Assembly (NCBI GenBank): GCA_035566015.1
Contig: DATMRS010000008.1
Span: 1-64,000 of the forward strand
DNA from: DATMRS01 sp035566015
GTDB taxonomy: Bacteria; Pseudomonadota; Alphaproteobacteria; Sphingomonadales; Sphingomonadaceae
Length of the DNA: 64,000 nt
Direction of reading: 5' to 3'
Made by a program: the position numbers and the translations under genes. Shown here in pieces: positions 35,513 through 44,158 of the stretch (position 1 is its first letter; every line of letters begins with the position of its first letter). A model generated the notes under the pieces. It had not been told where the DNA came from. It did no database searches and saw nothing but the letters and a program-made list of their open reading frames with translations.

Positions 35513-36853
35513 CTAGAGGATGTCGAGAATGGACTGGAGCGTCTCGCGCGCCGTCTGGATGATCTTGGCCGACGCCTGATAGGCCTGCTGGAAGCGCAGC
35601 AGGTCGGACGCTTCCTTGTCGAGATCGACGCCCGAAACCTCATCGCGCGAAGCCAGAGTGCCGTCGCGCCGCGTCGCGGTGGCGCTCGCCTGCTGCGTGG
35701 CGGAGGCGACGAGTTGCGAATGGACCGACACCAGTGAGGCGAGGCGCTGTTCGCTGCCGCCGTCGCGCAGCGGTTGCAGCGCGAGGAGGTTGCCGTTCGC
35801 GGTCCCATCGCCCGACGCCGCCGCGAGCGCGGCCGCGTCGGTGGTGGTGAGCGCCAGCGTGGCCGCGCCTCCCGGCATGGCGAGCAGAGCCGTCCCCGGC
35901 TGGCCGTTCGCGTCGACGCCGTTCGCCTGCCAATTATTGATCGTCGTGGCGAAATCGCGCGCGATTCCGTCAAGCTGGAGGCGGCGGTCCGCCACGGTGG
36001 CGGCGGCATCGACAAGGCCCGCCAGCGCGCCGCCGGTCGGGCTCGCCGCCTCGACATCGCCGGAGGGCAGCGCGACCGCCAGCGCGAGGCGCCCGTCGGC
36101 GCCCTGTCGCACAGACAATTGCGCAGGCGTTACGCCGCTGAGCAAACTGGTGTTGGAGCCTGCGAGCGTGAGTGTCGCCGCCCCGCTTGCATCGAGCGTC
36201 GTCGTGACGCCGATCTGGCCCGATATTGCGTCGATCAGCCGGTCGCGCTCATCGGCGAGGCCGGCGTGTGCGCTGCTGGCGGGATCGGCGCGGCGCAGCG
36301 AGAGGTTGATCGTGGCGAGCGCCTTCAGGTTGGCGTTCAGCGAATCGGCGGTGGTCTGCGCTTCGCTGGCGATGCCGTCGGCGGTGCGCGACAGGCCGTC
36401 GGCGGTGGTGCGGATCGCGCTGGCCGCGTCGTCCAGCGCCGCCAGCATCGCGCTGCGCGGCAGATCGCCGCCGGGATTGCCCGCCAGCGTGTCGGCGGCG
36501 GCGAAAAAGCCCGTCACCTTCGCGCTCGCGTCGCCGTCGGTCAGCGCCGTCTGCGCGGTGGTGAGCCAGCGCATCCGCGCGTCCGCCCCCGACGCGTCGG
36601 CGATCGCGACGCGGCTTTCAGACGCCTTGAAATCGTCCCAGGCGCGGCTGATCGCGGTGGCGGAGACGCCGCCGGCGATGAACTTGGATGAATAGAGGGG
36701 GTTGACGCTGCCCGCCGCCACCGTCTCGCTGAGCACGGTCGATCGGCGCGCATAGCCCGCCGTCTCGGCGTTGACGACATTGTCGCCCACCGTCGCCAGC
36801 GCCGTGCGATAGGCGGAAACGCCCGCCGCGCCTATGCCGATAAGGTCCGTCAT
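35513..36853 (-). CDS. flgK: flagellar hook-associated protein FlgK
   Basis: This 446-residue HAP1 protein connects hook and filament. The N-terminal rod-type motif is LIGIGAAGVSAYRTALATVG with DNVVNAETAGYARRS, and the C-terminus SGVDLDKEASDLLRFQQAYQ followed by ASAKIIQTARET is the classic coiled-coil end. It is slightly shorter than E. coli FlgK (547), mainly in the outer domain. The start overlaps the flgJ stop. Confidence 0.95.
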   Translation of the reverse strand: MTDLIGIGAAGVSAYRTALATVGDNVVNAETAGYARRSTVLSETVAAGSVNPLYSSKFIAGGVSATAISRAWDDFKASESRVAIADASGADARMRWLTTAQTALTDGDASAKVTGFFAAADTLAGNPGGDLPRSAMLAALDDAASAIRTTADGLSRTADGIASEAQTTADSLNANLKALATINLSLRRADPASSAHAGLADERDRLIDAISGQIGVTTTLDASGAATLTLAGSNTSLLSGVTPAQLSVRQGADGRLALAVALPSGDVEAASPTGGALAGLVDAAATVADRRLQLDGIARDFATTINNWQANGVDANGQPGTALLAMPGGAATLALTTTDAAALAAASGDGTANGNLLALQPLRDGGSEQRLASLVSVHSQLVASATQQASATATRRDGTLASRDEVSGVDLDKEASDLLRFQQAYQASAKIIQTARETLQSILDIL

Positions 36854-37152
36854 CTAGCAGGATCAACGGCAGGCTGGGCCGCGTCTTTAGCGCCATAGTG
36901 CCGCATCAGCATCTCGGTGATGCCGAAACCGCCCTTTTTCGCCATCTCGTCGGCGACGCGCGCGTCGCTCATGTCGCGAAACTGCTCGGTTGCGCTCGAA
37001 TCGAACAGGCCGTCACCGGGGCCGGCCGTTCGCATCGAGGAGATCATCTGCCGCAGGAACACCGCCTCGAATTGCTGCGCGGTCTGCTTCAGCTTCTGCG
37101 TATCGACGCCCTTGGCGGGCGCGGCCGTGGGGGAGGAGAGAGAGTCTATCAT
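36850..37152 (-). CDS. flgJ: FlgJ rod-binding domain protein (no muramidase domain)
   Basis: This 100-residue protein corresponds only to the N-terminal rod-scaffold domain of FlgJ (TAQQFEAVFLRQMISSMRTA and MSDARVADEMAKKGGFGITE). The SLT-type or glucosaminidase domain of enteric FlgJ is absent. Single-domain FlgJ is usual in alphaproteobacteria, and the separate transglycosylase at 31274 may supply the activity. It overlaps flgI and flgK. Confidence 0.93.
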   Translation of the reverse strand: MIDSLSSPTAAPAKGVDTQKLKQTAQQFEAVFLRQMISSMRTAGPGDGLFDSSATEQFRDMSDARVADEMAKKGGFGITEMLMRHYGAKDAAQPAVDPAR

Positions 37153-38243
37153 AGCACCACCAGATCCGCCTTCATGGCGCCCGCCTGCTTCAGCGCCTCC
37201 AGGATCGCGACGAGGTCGGCGGGCGAGGCGCCGATTGCGTTCACCGCCTTGACGATGTCGGCAAGGCTCGCGCCCGGCTGGAAATCGAACATCGGCCGCC
37301 GTTCCTCATCGACGCTGAGCGCGCTCGATTGCTGGACGGCGGTCTGCCCGCGCGAGAAGGGGGCGGGCTGGACGATCTGCGGCTTTTCATCGACGCGCAC
37401 AGTGAGCTTGCCGTGGCTGACGGCGGCGGGCGAGATGCGCACCGCGCCGTTGATGACGACGGTGCCCGACCGCGCATTGATGACCACGCGCGCGGGGGCG
37501 TCGGCGGGATCGACGGGCAGGTTTTCGATCTGGCCCATCAGCGCGGTGCGCAACACCGCGCCCTGCGGCGCCGATATCGCGATCGACACCGCGTCCACCG
37601 CGCGCGCCCGCCCCGCGCCCAGCGCGGTGTTGATCGAGGCCGCGACGCGCCCGGCGGTGGTGAGGTCCGCTTCGGCGAGGTTGAAGACCAGTTCGGGCGT
37701 GGTCGCGAAGGAGTCGGCGACGGCCCGCTCCACCGTGGCCCCGCCGGGGATGCGGCCCGCCGTTGGAATGTTGACGGTCAGGTTCGATCCGTCCGCGCCG
37801 CTGATGCCCAGCCCGCCGACCGCAAGGTTGCCCTGCGCCATCGCATAGATCTGCCCGTCCGCGCCCAGGAGCGGGGCGACGAGCAGCGTGCCGCCACGCA
37901 GCGACTTCGCCTTGCCCAGCGCCGACACGGTGATGTCCAGCTTCTGCCCCGGCTTGGCGAAGGCGGGCAGCTCGGCGGTGATGATGACGGCGGCGGCGTT
38001 CTTCAGCGACGGGTTCACCCCCGGCGGCAGGGTCAGCCCCATGCGCGAGATGACACCCTTCATGCCCTGCGTCGCATAATCGAGGCTATCGTCGCCCGTG
38101 CCCGCGAGGCCGACGACGATGCCGTATCCGGTCAGCTGGTTGGTCCGCACGCTCTGGAAGGTGCCGAGATCCTTGATACGATCCGCCCGGGCGGGCTGCG
38201 CCGCGATCAGGACAAGCGCGAGAAAGGCGAGGAGCCGGTGCAT
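37149..38243 (-). CDS. flgI: flagellar P-ring protein FlgI
   Basis: This 364-residue periplasmic protein polymerises into the P ring around the rod. A Sec signal (MHRLLAFLALVLIAAQPARA) is followed by the conserved start DRIKDLGTFQSVRTNQLTGY and GLAGTGDDSLDYATQGMKGV. Length is typical. It starts 12 nt after flgH. Confidence 0.97.
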   Translation of the reverse strand: MHRLLAFLALVLIAAQPARADRIKDLGTFQSVRTNQLTGYGIVVGLAGTGDDSLDYATQGMKGVISRMGLTLPPGVNPSLKNAAAVIITAELPAFAKPGQKLDITVSALGKAKSLRGGTLLVAPLLGADGQIYAMAQGNLAVGGLGISGADGSNLTVNIPTAGRIPGGATVERAVADSFATTPELVFNLAEADLTTAGRVAASINTALGAGRARAVDAVSIAISAPQGAVLRTALMGQIENLPVDPADAPARVVINARSGTVVINGAVRISPAAVSHGKLTVRVDEKPQIVQPAPFSRGQTAVQQSSALSVDEERRPMFDFQPGASLADIVKAVNAIGASPADLVAILEALKQAGAMKADLVVL

Positions 38244-38255
38244 GATAGGCCGTTC

Positions 38256-38921
38256 CTAGAAGGGGCTGATGATCGAGAAGAAGTGCGACAGCCAGCCCTG
38301 CCGGCTGGCGCGGGCGACGTCGCCCTTGCCCGAATAAGCGATCTTCGCATCCGCCACGCGGGTGGAGAGGACGCGGTTGTCGGGGCCGATGTCGGCGGCG
38401 CGGACGATGCCCGAAATCTGGATATGCTCGTCGCCGCGATTGAGCGTGAGCATCTTCTCTCCGCGCACCAGCATCGTCCCGTTGGGATAGACTTTGGCGA
38501 TCGTGACGCTGAGTTCGCCGCTCAACTGGTTCGACTGGGTGGCCGCCCCCTTGCCGTTGAACTTCGATCCGCCGCCCATCGACGTGTCGGACGCGGTGAA
38601 CAGCGCCAGCGGCCCGGTGATGGGCGGGGTCAGGCCGATATTGCCCGACCTGTCGGTGCTGGAGGTCGCCGTTTTGGCCGCCTGCGTGCTTTCGACGAGG
38701 GTGATCGTCAGCACGTCGCCCACCATCGAGGCGCGCGATCCGCTGGTGAGCGGCGCATAGCCGTTCGCCGCCTGAAAGATCGCGCCGTTCGCGGGCGTAG
38801 CGGGCATTTCGGGCGCGATCGCGGGCGCATAGGCGGACGGCTCGTCGTGATGGCGGCGCGCCTCGGCGGGCGCCGCCAGCAGCACGACGCCGGCCAGCAG
38901 CGCGGTTGCCACGCGGGCCAT
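38256..38921 (-). CDS. flgH: flagellar L-ring protein FlgH, without lipobox cysteine
   Basis: This 221-residue outer-membrane ring protein has the conserved core GDVLTITLVESTQAAKTA, GKGAATQSNQLSGELSV and NGTMLVRGEKMLTLNRGDEH. Unlike enteric FlgH, a lipoprotein, its N-terminus (MARVATALLAGVVLLAAPAE then ARRHHD) has no Cys, so it would be cut by signal peptidase I after AEA. I start at ATG 38919-38921, 4 nt after flgG with GAGGG upstream; a start at 38945 is possible but also gives no Cys. Confidence 0.93.
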   Translation of the reverse strand: MARVATALLAGVVLLAAPAEARRHHDEPSAYAPAIAPEMPATPANGAIFQAANGYAPLTSGSRASMVGDVLTITLVESTQAAKTATSSTDRSGNIGLTPPITGPLALFTASDTSMGGGSKFNGKGAATQSNQLSGELSVTIAKVYPNGTMLVRGEKMLTLNRGDEHIQISGIVRAADIGPDNRVLSTRVADAKIAYSGKGDVARASRQGWLSHFFSIISPF

Positions 38922-38925
38922 GCCC

Positions 38926-39714
38926 TCAGAGCTGCTGATTGACATATTGCAGCATCTCGTCGGTGGCCTTGATCATCTTGGAATTGACCTCATAGGCGCG
39001 CTGCGTCTCGATCATGTCGACCAGTTCCTCGACGACATTGACGTTGGAGCCTTCCAGCGAACCCTGGCGCAGCGTGCCGCGTCCTTCCTCGGACGGGGCG
39101 CCAACCTGCGGCGTGCCCGACGCCGCCGTCTCGACCAGCAGGTTGTCGCCGATTGTCTGCAGCCCCGCCGGGTTGATGAAGCGCGCCGTCTCGATCTTGC
39201 CCAGCTCGCTCGTCTCGGTCTGGCCGGCAAGCTGCGCCGACACCGTGCCGTCCGCGCCGATCGTGATCTGCTGCGCGCCTTCGGGGATGCTGATGTCGGG
39301 GATCAAAGGCTTGCCGTCGCCGGTGACGAGCTTGCCCTCGGGCGAGAGCGAGAAGCTGCCGTCGCGCGTGTAGGCGGTGCGCCCGTCGGGAAGCTGCACC
39401 TGAAAATAGCCGCTGCCCTCGATCGCGACGTCAAGCGCATTTTCGGTGCTGGTCAGCGTGCCCTGGCTATCGATCCGCGACGTGCCGACGATGCGCACGC
39501 CCGATCCGAGCGACAGGCCGGTCGCATATTTGTTCTCGGCCGAGCTTTGCGCGCCGGGCGCCGTGATCGCCTGATAGGCCAGCGTCTCGAAATTCGCGCG
39601 GTCGCGCTTGAAACCGGTGGTGTTCACGTTCGCGAGGTTGTTCGCGATCACGCGCATCCGTTCCTGCTGCGCGTCCAGCCCGGTGCGGGCGACATGGAGG
39701 GCGGCGTTGGTCAT
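38926..39714 (-). CDS. flgG: flagellar distal rod protein FlgG
   Basis: This 262-residue rod protein starts NAALHVARTGLDAQQERMRV and NLANVNTTGFKRDRANFET, the FlgG type. The end SLEGSNVNVVEELVDMIETQ with RAYEVNSKMIKATDEMLQ is the rod/hook C-terminal signature. Length matches E. coli FlgG (260). Confidence 0.97.
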   Translation of the reverse strand: MTNAALHVARTGLDAQQERMRVIANNLANVNTTGFKRDRANFETLAYQAITAPGAQSSAENKYATGLSLGSGVRIVGTSRIDSQGTLTSTENALDVAIEGSGYFQVQLPDGRTAYTRDGSFSLSPEGKLVTGDGKPLIPDISIPEGAQQITIGADGTVSAQLAGQTETSELGKIETARFINPAGLQTIGDNLLVETAASGTPQVGAPSEEGRGTLRQGSLEGSNVNVVEELVDMIETQRAYEVNSKMIKATDEMLQYVNQQL

Positions 39715-39737
39715 GGACAGGTCACTCCTGCAAAAAA

Positions 39738-40481
39738 TCAGTCGGGCATCTTCATCAGGTCGGCGGCGTCGGTATCGATCTGGCGCGCGGTGGACATCAT
39801 GCGGACCTGCATGTCCCAGCCCCGGCTGGCGTCGATCATCTGGACCAGAGCCTCGCTGACGTTGACGTTCGATCCTTCGAGCGCGCCCGATTCGAGCTTC
39901 GCGTCGGGATCGGAGGGCAGCGCGCCGCCGCCCCGCACGCGGAACAGGCCGTCCAGCCCCTTGGCGATCTGCGATCCCTGCGGCGAGACGAGCTTCAGCC
40001 GGTCCACCTCCTGCGGGGTCGCGGGGTCGCCACCGGTCGGCACGATCGAGATCGTCCCGTCGCCGGCGATCATCACCTTGTCGGCGGGCGGCAAGGTGAT
40101 CGGCCCCCCGTCGCCGAGAACGGGCGTGCCGTCGCCGTTGGTCAGCAGCCCGCTGTCCGACAGCTGGAGGTCGCCGCGCCGCGTATAGGCTTCCTCGCCA
40201 TCGGGCGCTTGCACGGTCAGCAGTGCGTCGCCCTTCAGCGCGACGTCGAGGTCGCGTCCGGTATGCACCGCGTCGCCCGCCTTCATGTCGGCCGCCATCA
40301 CCTCTTCCGACGCCAGCGCGCGCGACGGCAGGCCCGCGCCCTGCACCCAGAGCGGGCGCGTCGCCGCCATTTCGGCGCGGAAGCCGGTGGTGTTGGCGTT
40401 GGCGAGGTTGTTCGCCACCGTCGCCTGCCGCGCCATGGCGCTGCGCATCGCCGACAGCGAGCCGTAGAGAAGGCGGTCCAT
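39738..40481 (-). CDS. flgF: flagellar proximal rod protein FlgF
   Basis: This 247-residue rod protein has the N-terminal RLLYGSLSAMRSAMARQAT and NNLANANTTGFRAEMAA and the C-terminal ALEGSNVNVSEALVQMIDAS with RGWDMQVRMM. These match FlgF. It is 11 nt after flgE and 23 nt before flgG. Confidence 0.95.
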   Translation of the reverse strand: MDRLLYGSLSAMRSAMARQATVANNLANANTTGFRAEMAATRPLWVQGAGLPSRALASEEVMAADMKAGDAVHTGRDLDVALKGDALLTVQAPDGEEAYTRRGDLQLSDSGLLTNGDGTPVLGDGGPITLPPADKVMIAGDGTISIVPTGGDPATPQEVDRLKLVSPQGSQIAKGLDGLFRVRGGGALPSDPDAKLESGALEGSNVNVSEALVQMIDASRGWDMQVRMMSTARQIDTDAADLMKMPD

Positions 40482-40492
40482 CGCTCAGTCGC

Positions 40493-41797
40493 TCAGTTCA
40501 ACTGAATGACGGTCTGGGTGAGCGTGTTGGCGGTGTCGATCGCCTTGGCGTTCGCCTGGAAATTGCGCTGCGCGGCGATCAGCGCGACCAGCTCCTCGGT
40601 GATGTCGACATTCGCCTGTTCGAGCGCGCCCGACTGGATCGATCCCATGCCGCCCGCGCCCGGTTCGCTGATCGTCGGATCGCCCGACTGGCCGGTGATC
40701 CCCCAGCTCGAATCGCCCAGCTGGCGCAGGCCGGCGGGGTTGGCGAAGTTCGCCATCGCGACCTTGCCCAGCTTCTGCGTCGCGCCGTTGGAGAAGGTGG
40801 CGGTGACGAGGCCGTCCGCGCCGACCGACACGCTGTCGAGCTGGCCCGCCGCATAGCCGTCCTGCGTCAGCGCGCCGACGGTGAAGGGGGAGGCCGCCTG
40901 CTTCGTCGCATTGCCGAAATCGAGCGTCAGGCTCATCGGCGAGATCGCGCCGGTGGGCTGGACATTGCCGAAGGTGACGGCGCCCGAAGGCGCGGTCAGC
41001 GCGCCCGTCGCGTCGAAGGTCAGTTGCAGCGGGGTCGCGGGCGTCGTGGTGCTGCCGTTCGCGCTTGCTTCGCTATTGCCGACGAACAGATGCGCTTCCC
41101 ACGTGCTGTCGCTGCTCGTCTCGGTCGGCGCGGAGGTGCGGACATAATAGATCGTCGCCTGCTGCGGATTGCCCGCCGCGTCATAGACGGTCGTCGCGCT
41201 CGCATAATTGTAGCTATTCGGATCGAGGCGATCGAAGGCGTAGGACGAGGGCGAGCCGAACACCGTGCGGTTCGCCGGAATGTCGGCATCGGCGGGGAAG
41301 ATCACCGACGTGTCGATCTTGGCCGTGCCATGCGCCTCGCCCGAAGTGAGCGGGATCTGGAGATTGCGCGTCGCCGACAGGCTGGTCGAGGTGACGGTGC
41401 CCTGATCGTCGACCGGCAGCACCTGAAGATAATTGCCGGCCGAATCGACGACATAGCGGTTCGCGTCGGTGCTGAACGCGCCGTTGCGCGTGAAGGCGAG
41501 CTGGCCGCCGGTCATGTCGCTGTGCGTGATGAAGAAGCCCTGCCCGCTGATCGCGAGGTCGAGCGCGCGATCGGTGGCCTGAAAGCCGCCCTGGCTGAAT
41601 TCCTGGCTGATGCCCTTGAGCCGCGTGCCTTGCCCCGCGACGCCGCTCGCCTGCAAGGGCGAGGCCGAGACGAGATCGCCGAATTCGGTACGGCTCTTCT
41701 TGAAGCCGACCGAGCCGACATTGGCGATATTGTTCGAGATGACCGAAAGTTCGGACTGGGCGCCCTTGAGGCCCGAAAGCGACGTGTAGAAGGACAT
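40493..41797 (-). CDS. flgE: flagellar hook protein FlgE
   Basis: This 434-residue hook subunit has an N-terminus (SFYTSLSGLKGAQSELSVIS then NNIANVGSVGFKKSRTEF) and C-terminus (GALEQANVDITEELVALIAA then QRNFQANAKAIDTANTL) that are canonical. The middle D1/D2 domains (AYDRLDPNSYNYAS-type region) are Thr/Ala/Gly-rich. Length is near that of E. coli FlgE (402). Confidence 0.96.
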   Translation of the reverse strand: MSFYTSLSGLKGAQSELSVISNNIANVGSVGFKKSRTEFGDLVSASPLQASGVAGQGTRLKGISQEFSQGGFQATDRALDLAISGQGFFITHSDMTGGQLAFTRNGAFSTDANRYVVDSAGNYLQVLPVDDQGTVTSTSLSATRNLQIPLTSGEAHGTAKIDTSVIFPADADIPANRTVFGSPSSYAFDRLDPNSYNYASATTVYDAAGNPQQATIYYVRTSAPTETSSDSTWEAHLFVGNSEASANGSTTTPATPLQLTFDATGALTAPSGAVTFGNVQPTGAISPMSLTLDFGNATKQAASPFTVGALTQDGYAAGQLDSVSVGADGLVTATFSNGATQKLGKVAMANFANPAGLRQLGDSSWGITGQSGDPTISEPGAGGMGSIQSGALEQANVDITEELVALIAAQRNFQANAKAIDTANTLTQTVIQLN

Positions 41798-41824
41798 GGG
41801 AAGAGTCTCCTCAGTGAAGGCGGG

Positions 41825-42493
41825 TCAGCCGAGCCGAAGCGTGTCGGCCGGCGAAATCAGGCCGAGCGGCGTCACGAGCTTCGTGTCGCTGCCGCCGGCG
41901 GGCGACTGGACGGCGCTGATGCCCGTCCAGGTCGAGGTGGTGGCCGCCATCTGCCCGTCGGCGCCGGCCGCCGTGACGACGAGCTGGAGCGGCCCGGTCG
42001 CCACGGTGTTGCCGTCGGCGTCCTTGCCGTCCCAGGCGAAGGCCAGATCGCCTTTGGCCTGTGCGCCCAGCGTCTCCTGATGGACGACGGCGCCATTCTG
42101 GTCGACGAAGCTGATCGCGACCGCGCTGGCGTCGTTGGGAAGCGTGATTTCGCCGCGATAGCTGCCGTCCGACAGCGGAGCGGCGATGTCCGAGTTCACA
42201 AGGGCAGCACGACCCAGCCAGCTTGCCGCGTCGCCGACGCGCGATCCGGCGAGGCTCGTCTGAATGTCCTTCAGACTGGCGTTCATCTCGGCGATGCCCG
42301 CGACGCTGGAAAATTGCGCCATCTGGGCGACCATCTGGGTGTTGTCGACCGGGCTGAACGGGTCCTGCGTCTGAAGCTGCGTCGTCATCAGCTTCAGGAA
42401 AGCCGCCTGGTCGAGCGTGCCGCTCTTGTCGGCGCTCTTGCTGTTGCTGCTCGACAGACTGTCGAGCACGCTGTTGCCGCTAATCGTCGTCAT
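41825..42493 (-). CDS. flgD: flagellar hook assembly scaffold FlgD
   Basis: This 222-residue hook-cap protein has the conserved N-terminal FLKLMTTQLQTQDPFSPVDN then TQMVAQMAQFSSVAGI, followed by tudor-like and FnIII-like domains (FAWDGKDADGNTVATGPLQL). It is needed to polymerise FlgE and is then discarded. Start overlaps the flgC stop. Confidence 0.95.
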   Translation of the reverse strand: MTTISGNSVLDSLSSSNSKSADKSGTLDQAAFLKLMTTQLQTQDPFSPVDNTQMVAQMAQFSSVAGIAEMNASLKDIQTSLAGSRVGDAASWLGRAALVNSDIAAPLSDGSYRGEITLPNDASAVAISFVDQNGAVVHQETLGAQAKGDLAFAWDGKDADGNTVATGPLQLVVTAAGADGQMAATTSTWTGISAVQSPAGGSDTKLVTPLGLISPADTLRLG

Positions 42494-42903
42494 TGGCCGA
42501 GCCTCAATGTGTCGAGGGTGAGTGTCTTGGCGGTCTGGAGGACCTGGACATTGTTCTGATACTGGCGCGCGGTCTCGATCATCTCGACCATCTCCTGCGC
42601 GCTATCGACGCCCGCTTCCCACACGTCGCCATTCTTGTCGGCCAGCGGGTGGTTGGGATCGTGGCGCTTGGTGGGTTCGGCGGTCGATGTGACGATCCGG
42701 TCCACCTGCACCGTCGCGACGCCGGGGCGGTCGGACACGGCATGGAAGACCGGCTTCAGCGCGCGGAACGCCGTCTCCGCCGATCCTGAGATCGAGCCGG
42801 CATTGGCGAGGTTCGACGCCGTTGTATTGAGGCGCACGAGCTGCGCCGACATGGCGCGCCCCGAAATATCGAAGATCGACATGGGTTTGGTCATCGCGCT
42901 CAC
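42490..42903 (-). CDS. flgC: flagellar proximal rod protein FlgC
   Basis: This 137-residue rod protein has SIFDISGRAMSAQLVRLNTT then ASNLANAGS at the N-terminus and EMVEMIETARQYQNNVQVLQ at the C-terminus. I place the start at GTG 42901-42903, overlapping the flgB stop with GAAGG at 5 nt; ATG 42894 and ATG 42882 are alternatives giving 134 or 130 residues. Confidence 0.93.
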   Translation of the reverse strand: MSAMTKPMSIFDISGRAMSAQLVRLNTTASNLANAGSISGSAETAFRALKPVFHAVSDRPGVATVQVDRIVTSTAEPTKRHDPNHPLADKNGDVWEAGVDSAQEMVEMIETARQYQNNVQVLQTAKTLTLDTLRLGQ

Positions 42904-43253
42904 TCGCCCTTCAGCGCCTGCATCACCGTGGAGATGCGGCCCTGCAAAAAGGAAAGCGTCGTGCGATAGTGCATCGCATTCTCGGCGAAGGCGGTCTGCT
43001 CGGTATTCAGCTCCACCGTATTGCCGTCGAGCGAGGCTTCGACCGGCACGCGATAGCCCATCGCCGCCTTGGCCGCATCCGATGGCGCGTCGCCCTTGGT
43101 GGCGAGATCGAGCGCCTTTTCGAAATCGATGTCGCGCGCCTTGTAATTGGGCGTCGCGGCGTTCGCGATGTTCGACGCGAGCAAGGCGAGGCGCTGACTC
43201 CTGATCGCCAGTGCCGCGCCATGCACGCCGAAGAGTTCGTTTCCGCCCCCCAT
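42900..43253 (-). CDS. flgB: flagellar proximal rod protein FlgB
   Basis: This 117-residue rod protein is the first gene of the flgB-flgL operon. FGVHGAALAIRSQRLALLAS then NIANAATPNYKARDIDFEKA is the FlgB signature. ATG 43251-43253 follows SD GGGAAGG at 7 nt. The sigma-54 promoter at 43335-43350 points to it. Confidence 0.96.
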   Translation of the reverse strand: MGGGNELFGVHGAALAIRSQRLALLASNIANAATPNYKARDIDFEKALDLATKGDAPSDAAKAAMGYRVPVEASLDGNTVELNTEQTAFAENAMHYRTTLSFLQGRISTVMQALKGE

Positions 43254-43334
43254 CGTGTCGCCTTCCCTAAAGTTCGCCGCCGCGCTGCCGTTATTCGTAT
43301 CGACGGCGCGGATCGTCATCCTGCGTGCCTGATC

Positions 43335-43350
43335 TGCAAGAGGCGTGCCA
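43335..43350 (-). promoter_or_regulatory. sigma-54 promoter of the flgB operon
   Basis: The minus strand reads TGGCACGCCTCTTGCA, an exact fit to TGGCACG-N4-TTGCA with GG and GC 10 nt apart. Transcription should begin near 43325, giving a leader of about 70 nt to flgB. Confidence 0.9.
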
Positions 43351-43403
43351 GATGGCCGAAACGCCCGGATTTCGCGGAGCGGACGGCGGTTCGCCGGGGC
43401 GGG

Positions 43404-43440
43404 CGGCAAGGCTTTGCCGGTGCCGGCAATTTTTTGCCGG
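43404..43440. promoter_or_regulatory. two adjacent FlbD-like palindromes upstream of flgB
   Basis: Site A is CGGCAA-GGCT-TTGCCG (43404-43419). Site B is CCGGCAA-TTTT-TTGCCGG (43423-43440). They lie 54-105 bp upstream of the flgB sigma-54 promoter and just before the divergent stator-like gene. Caulobacter FlbD binds ftr elements with CGGC/GCCG half-sites at similar distances. This makes them the likely sites for the activator encoded at 50476. Confidence 0.6.
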
Positions 43441-43474
43441 TCGTTGCCGCATGGGTGTGAAGCGGGGGCGGTTG

Positions 43475-44158
43475 ATGGACAGTGTGAACGCATTCGCCCG
43501 CTTTTTCGATCCGGTCGCGCTGCTTCTCGTGCTGGGCGGCGCGCTGCTGGTGGCGATCCTGCGCTCCTCGCGCGAGGATGTGGTCGCCGCCTTTCGCGCT
43601 TTCGGTCCCTTGTGCCGCGAACGGCCCGATGCCGACGCGCGCGCGGCGATGGCGGCGGTGAACGCGATCGAGGCGATTGCCGAGGCGAAGAGCATCGCCT
43701 GCGCCGATCGCGTGGCGACGGCGGGGCTGTTCCTGCGTCGCGCCGCCTTTCGCCTGTCGGATGCTGCCAACGCCGCTGCCTTCGCACGCTGGGCCGACGA
43801 TGAGCTTGCGGGCCGCCGCCGCCGCCATGCCGGGGTGATCGGTTTTTGGACCGCTTTGGCCGACGCCGCACCCGCCATGGGCATGATCGGCACGATCATC
43901 GGCCTCGTCGGCATGTTCGCGACGATGGACGATGCCGCGCGGATCGGCCCGGCAATGGCGCTGGCGATGCTGACCACACTGTACGGTGTCGTCCTGTCCG
44001 GCGCGATTGCCGGGCCGATCGCCGCGCGGCTCCAGCGGCTGTCGGAGGCGGAGCTGGCCTGGCAGGCATGGGCGCTTGCCCGCCTGCAACTGCTGATCGA
44101 GGCGGAGCCGGACGTCCTGCCTTTCCGCGCCCGCGCGCCGCTGCGCACCGTGTCATGA
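43475..44158 (+). CDS. MotA/TolQ/ExbB-family protein, second stator-like channel
   Basis: This 227-residue membrane protein has a first helix at about 11-29 (DPVALLLVLGGALLVAIL) and two C-terminal ones, including TALADAAPAMGMIGTIIGLV and PAMALAMLTTLYGVVLSGAI, which resemble PomA/MotA-type stators. The charged cytoplasmic loop is short. I choose ATG 43475 (MDSVNAFARFF) with GGGGGCGG upstream; ATG 43451 adds eight residues. The next gene overlaps it and is MotB-like. It is distinct from motA at 33657. Confidence 0.82.
   Translation: MDSVNAFARFFDPVALLLVLGGALLVAILRSSREDVVAAFRAFGPLCRERPDADARAAMAAVNAIEAIAEAKSIACADRVATAGLFLRRAAFRLSDAANAAAFARWADDELAGRRRRHAGVIGFWTALADAAPAMGMIGTIIGLVGMFATMDDAARIGPAMALAMLTTLYGVVLSGAIAGPIAARLQRLSEAELAWQAWALARLQLLIEAEPDVLPFRARAPLRTVS

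Noticed and set aside
40223..42559. 778-codon plus-strand open frame across flgE-flgD
   Set aside because: Antisense to well-supported flagellar genes; composition typical of GC-driven shadows.
43424..43440. GGCAATTTTTTGC as a plus-strand sigma-54 promoter
   Set aside because: GG and GC are 9 nt apart instead of 10, and the motif is better explained as palindrome B.
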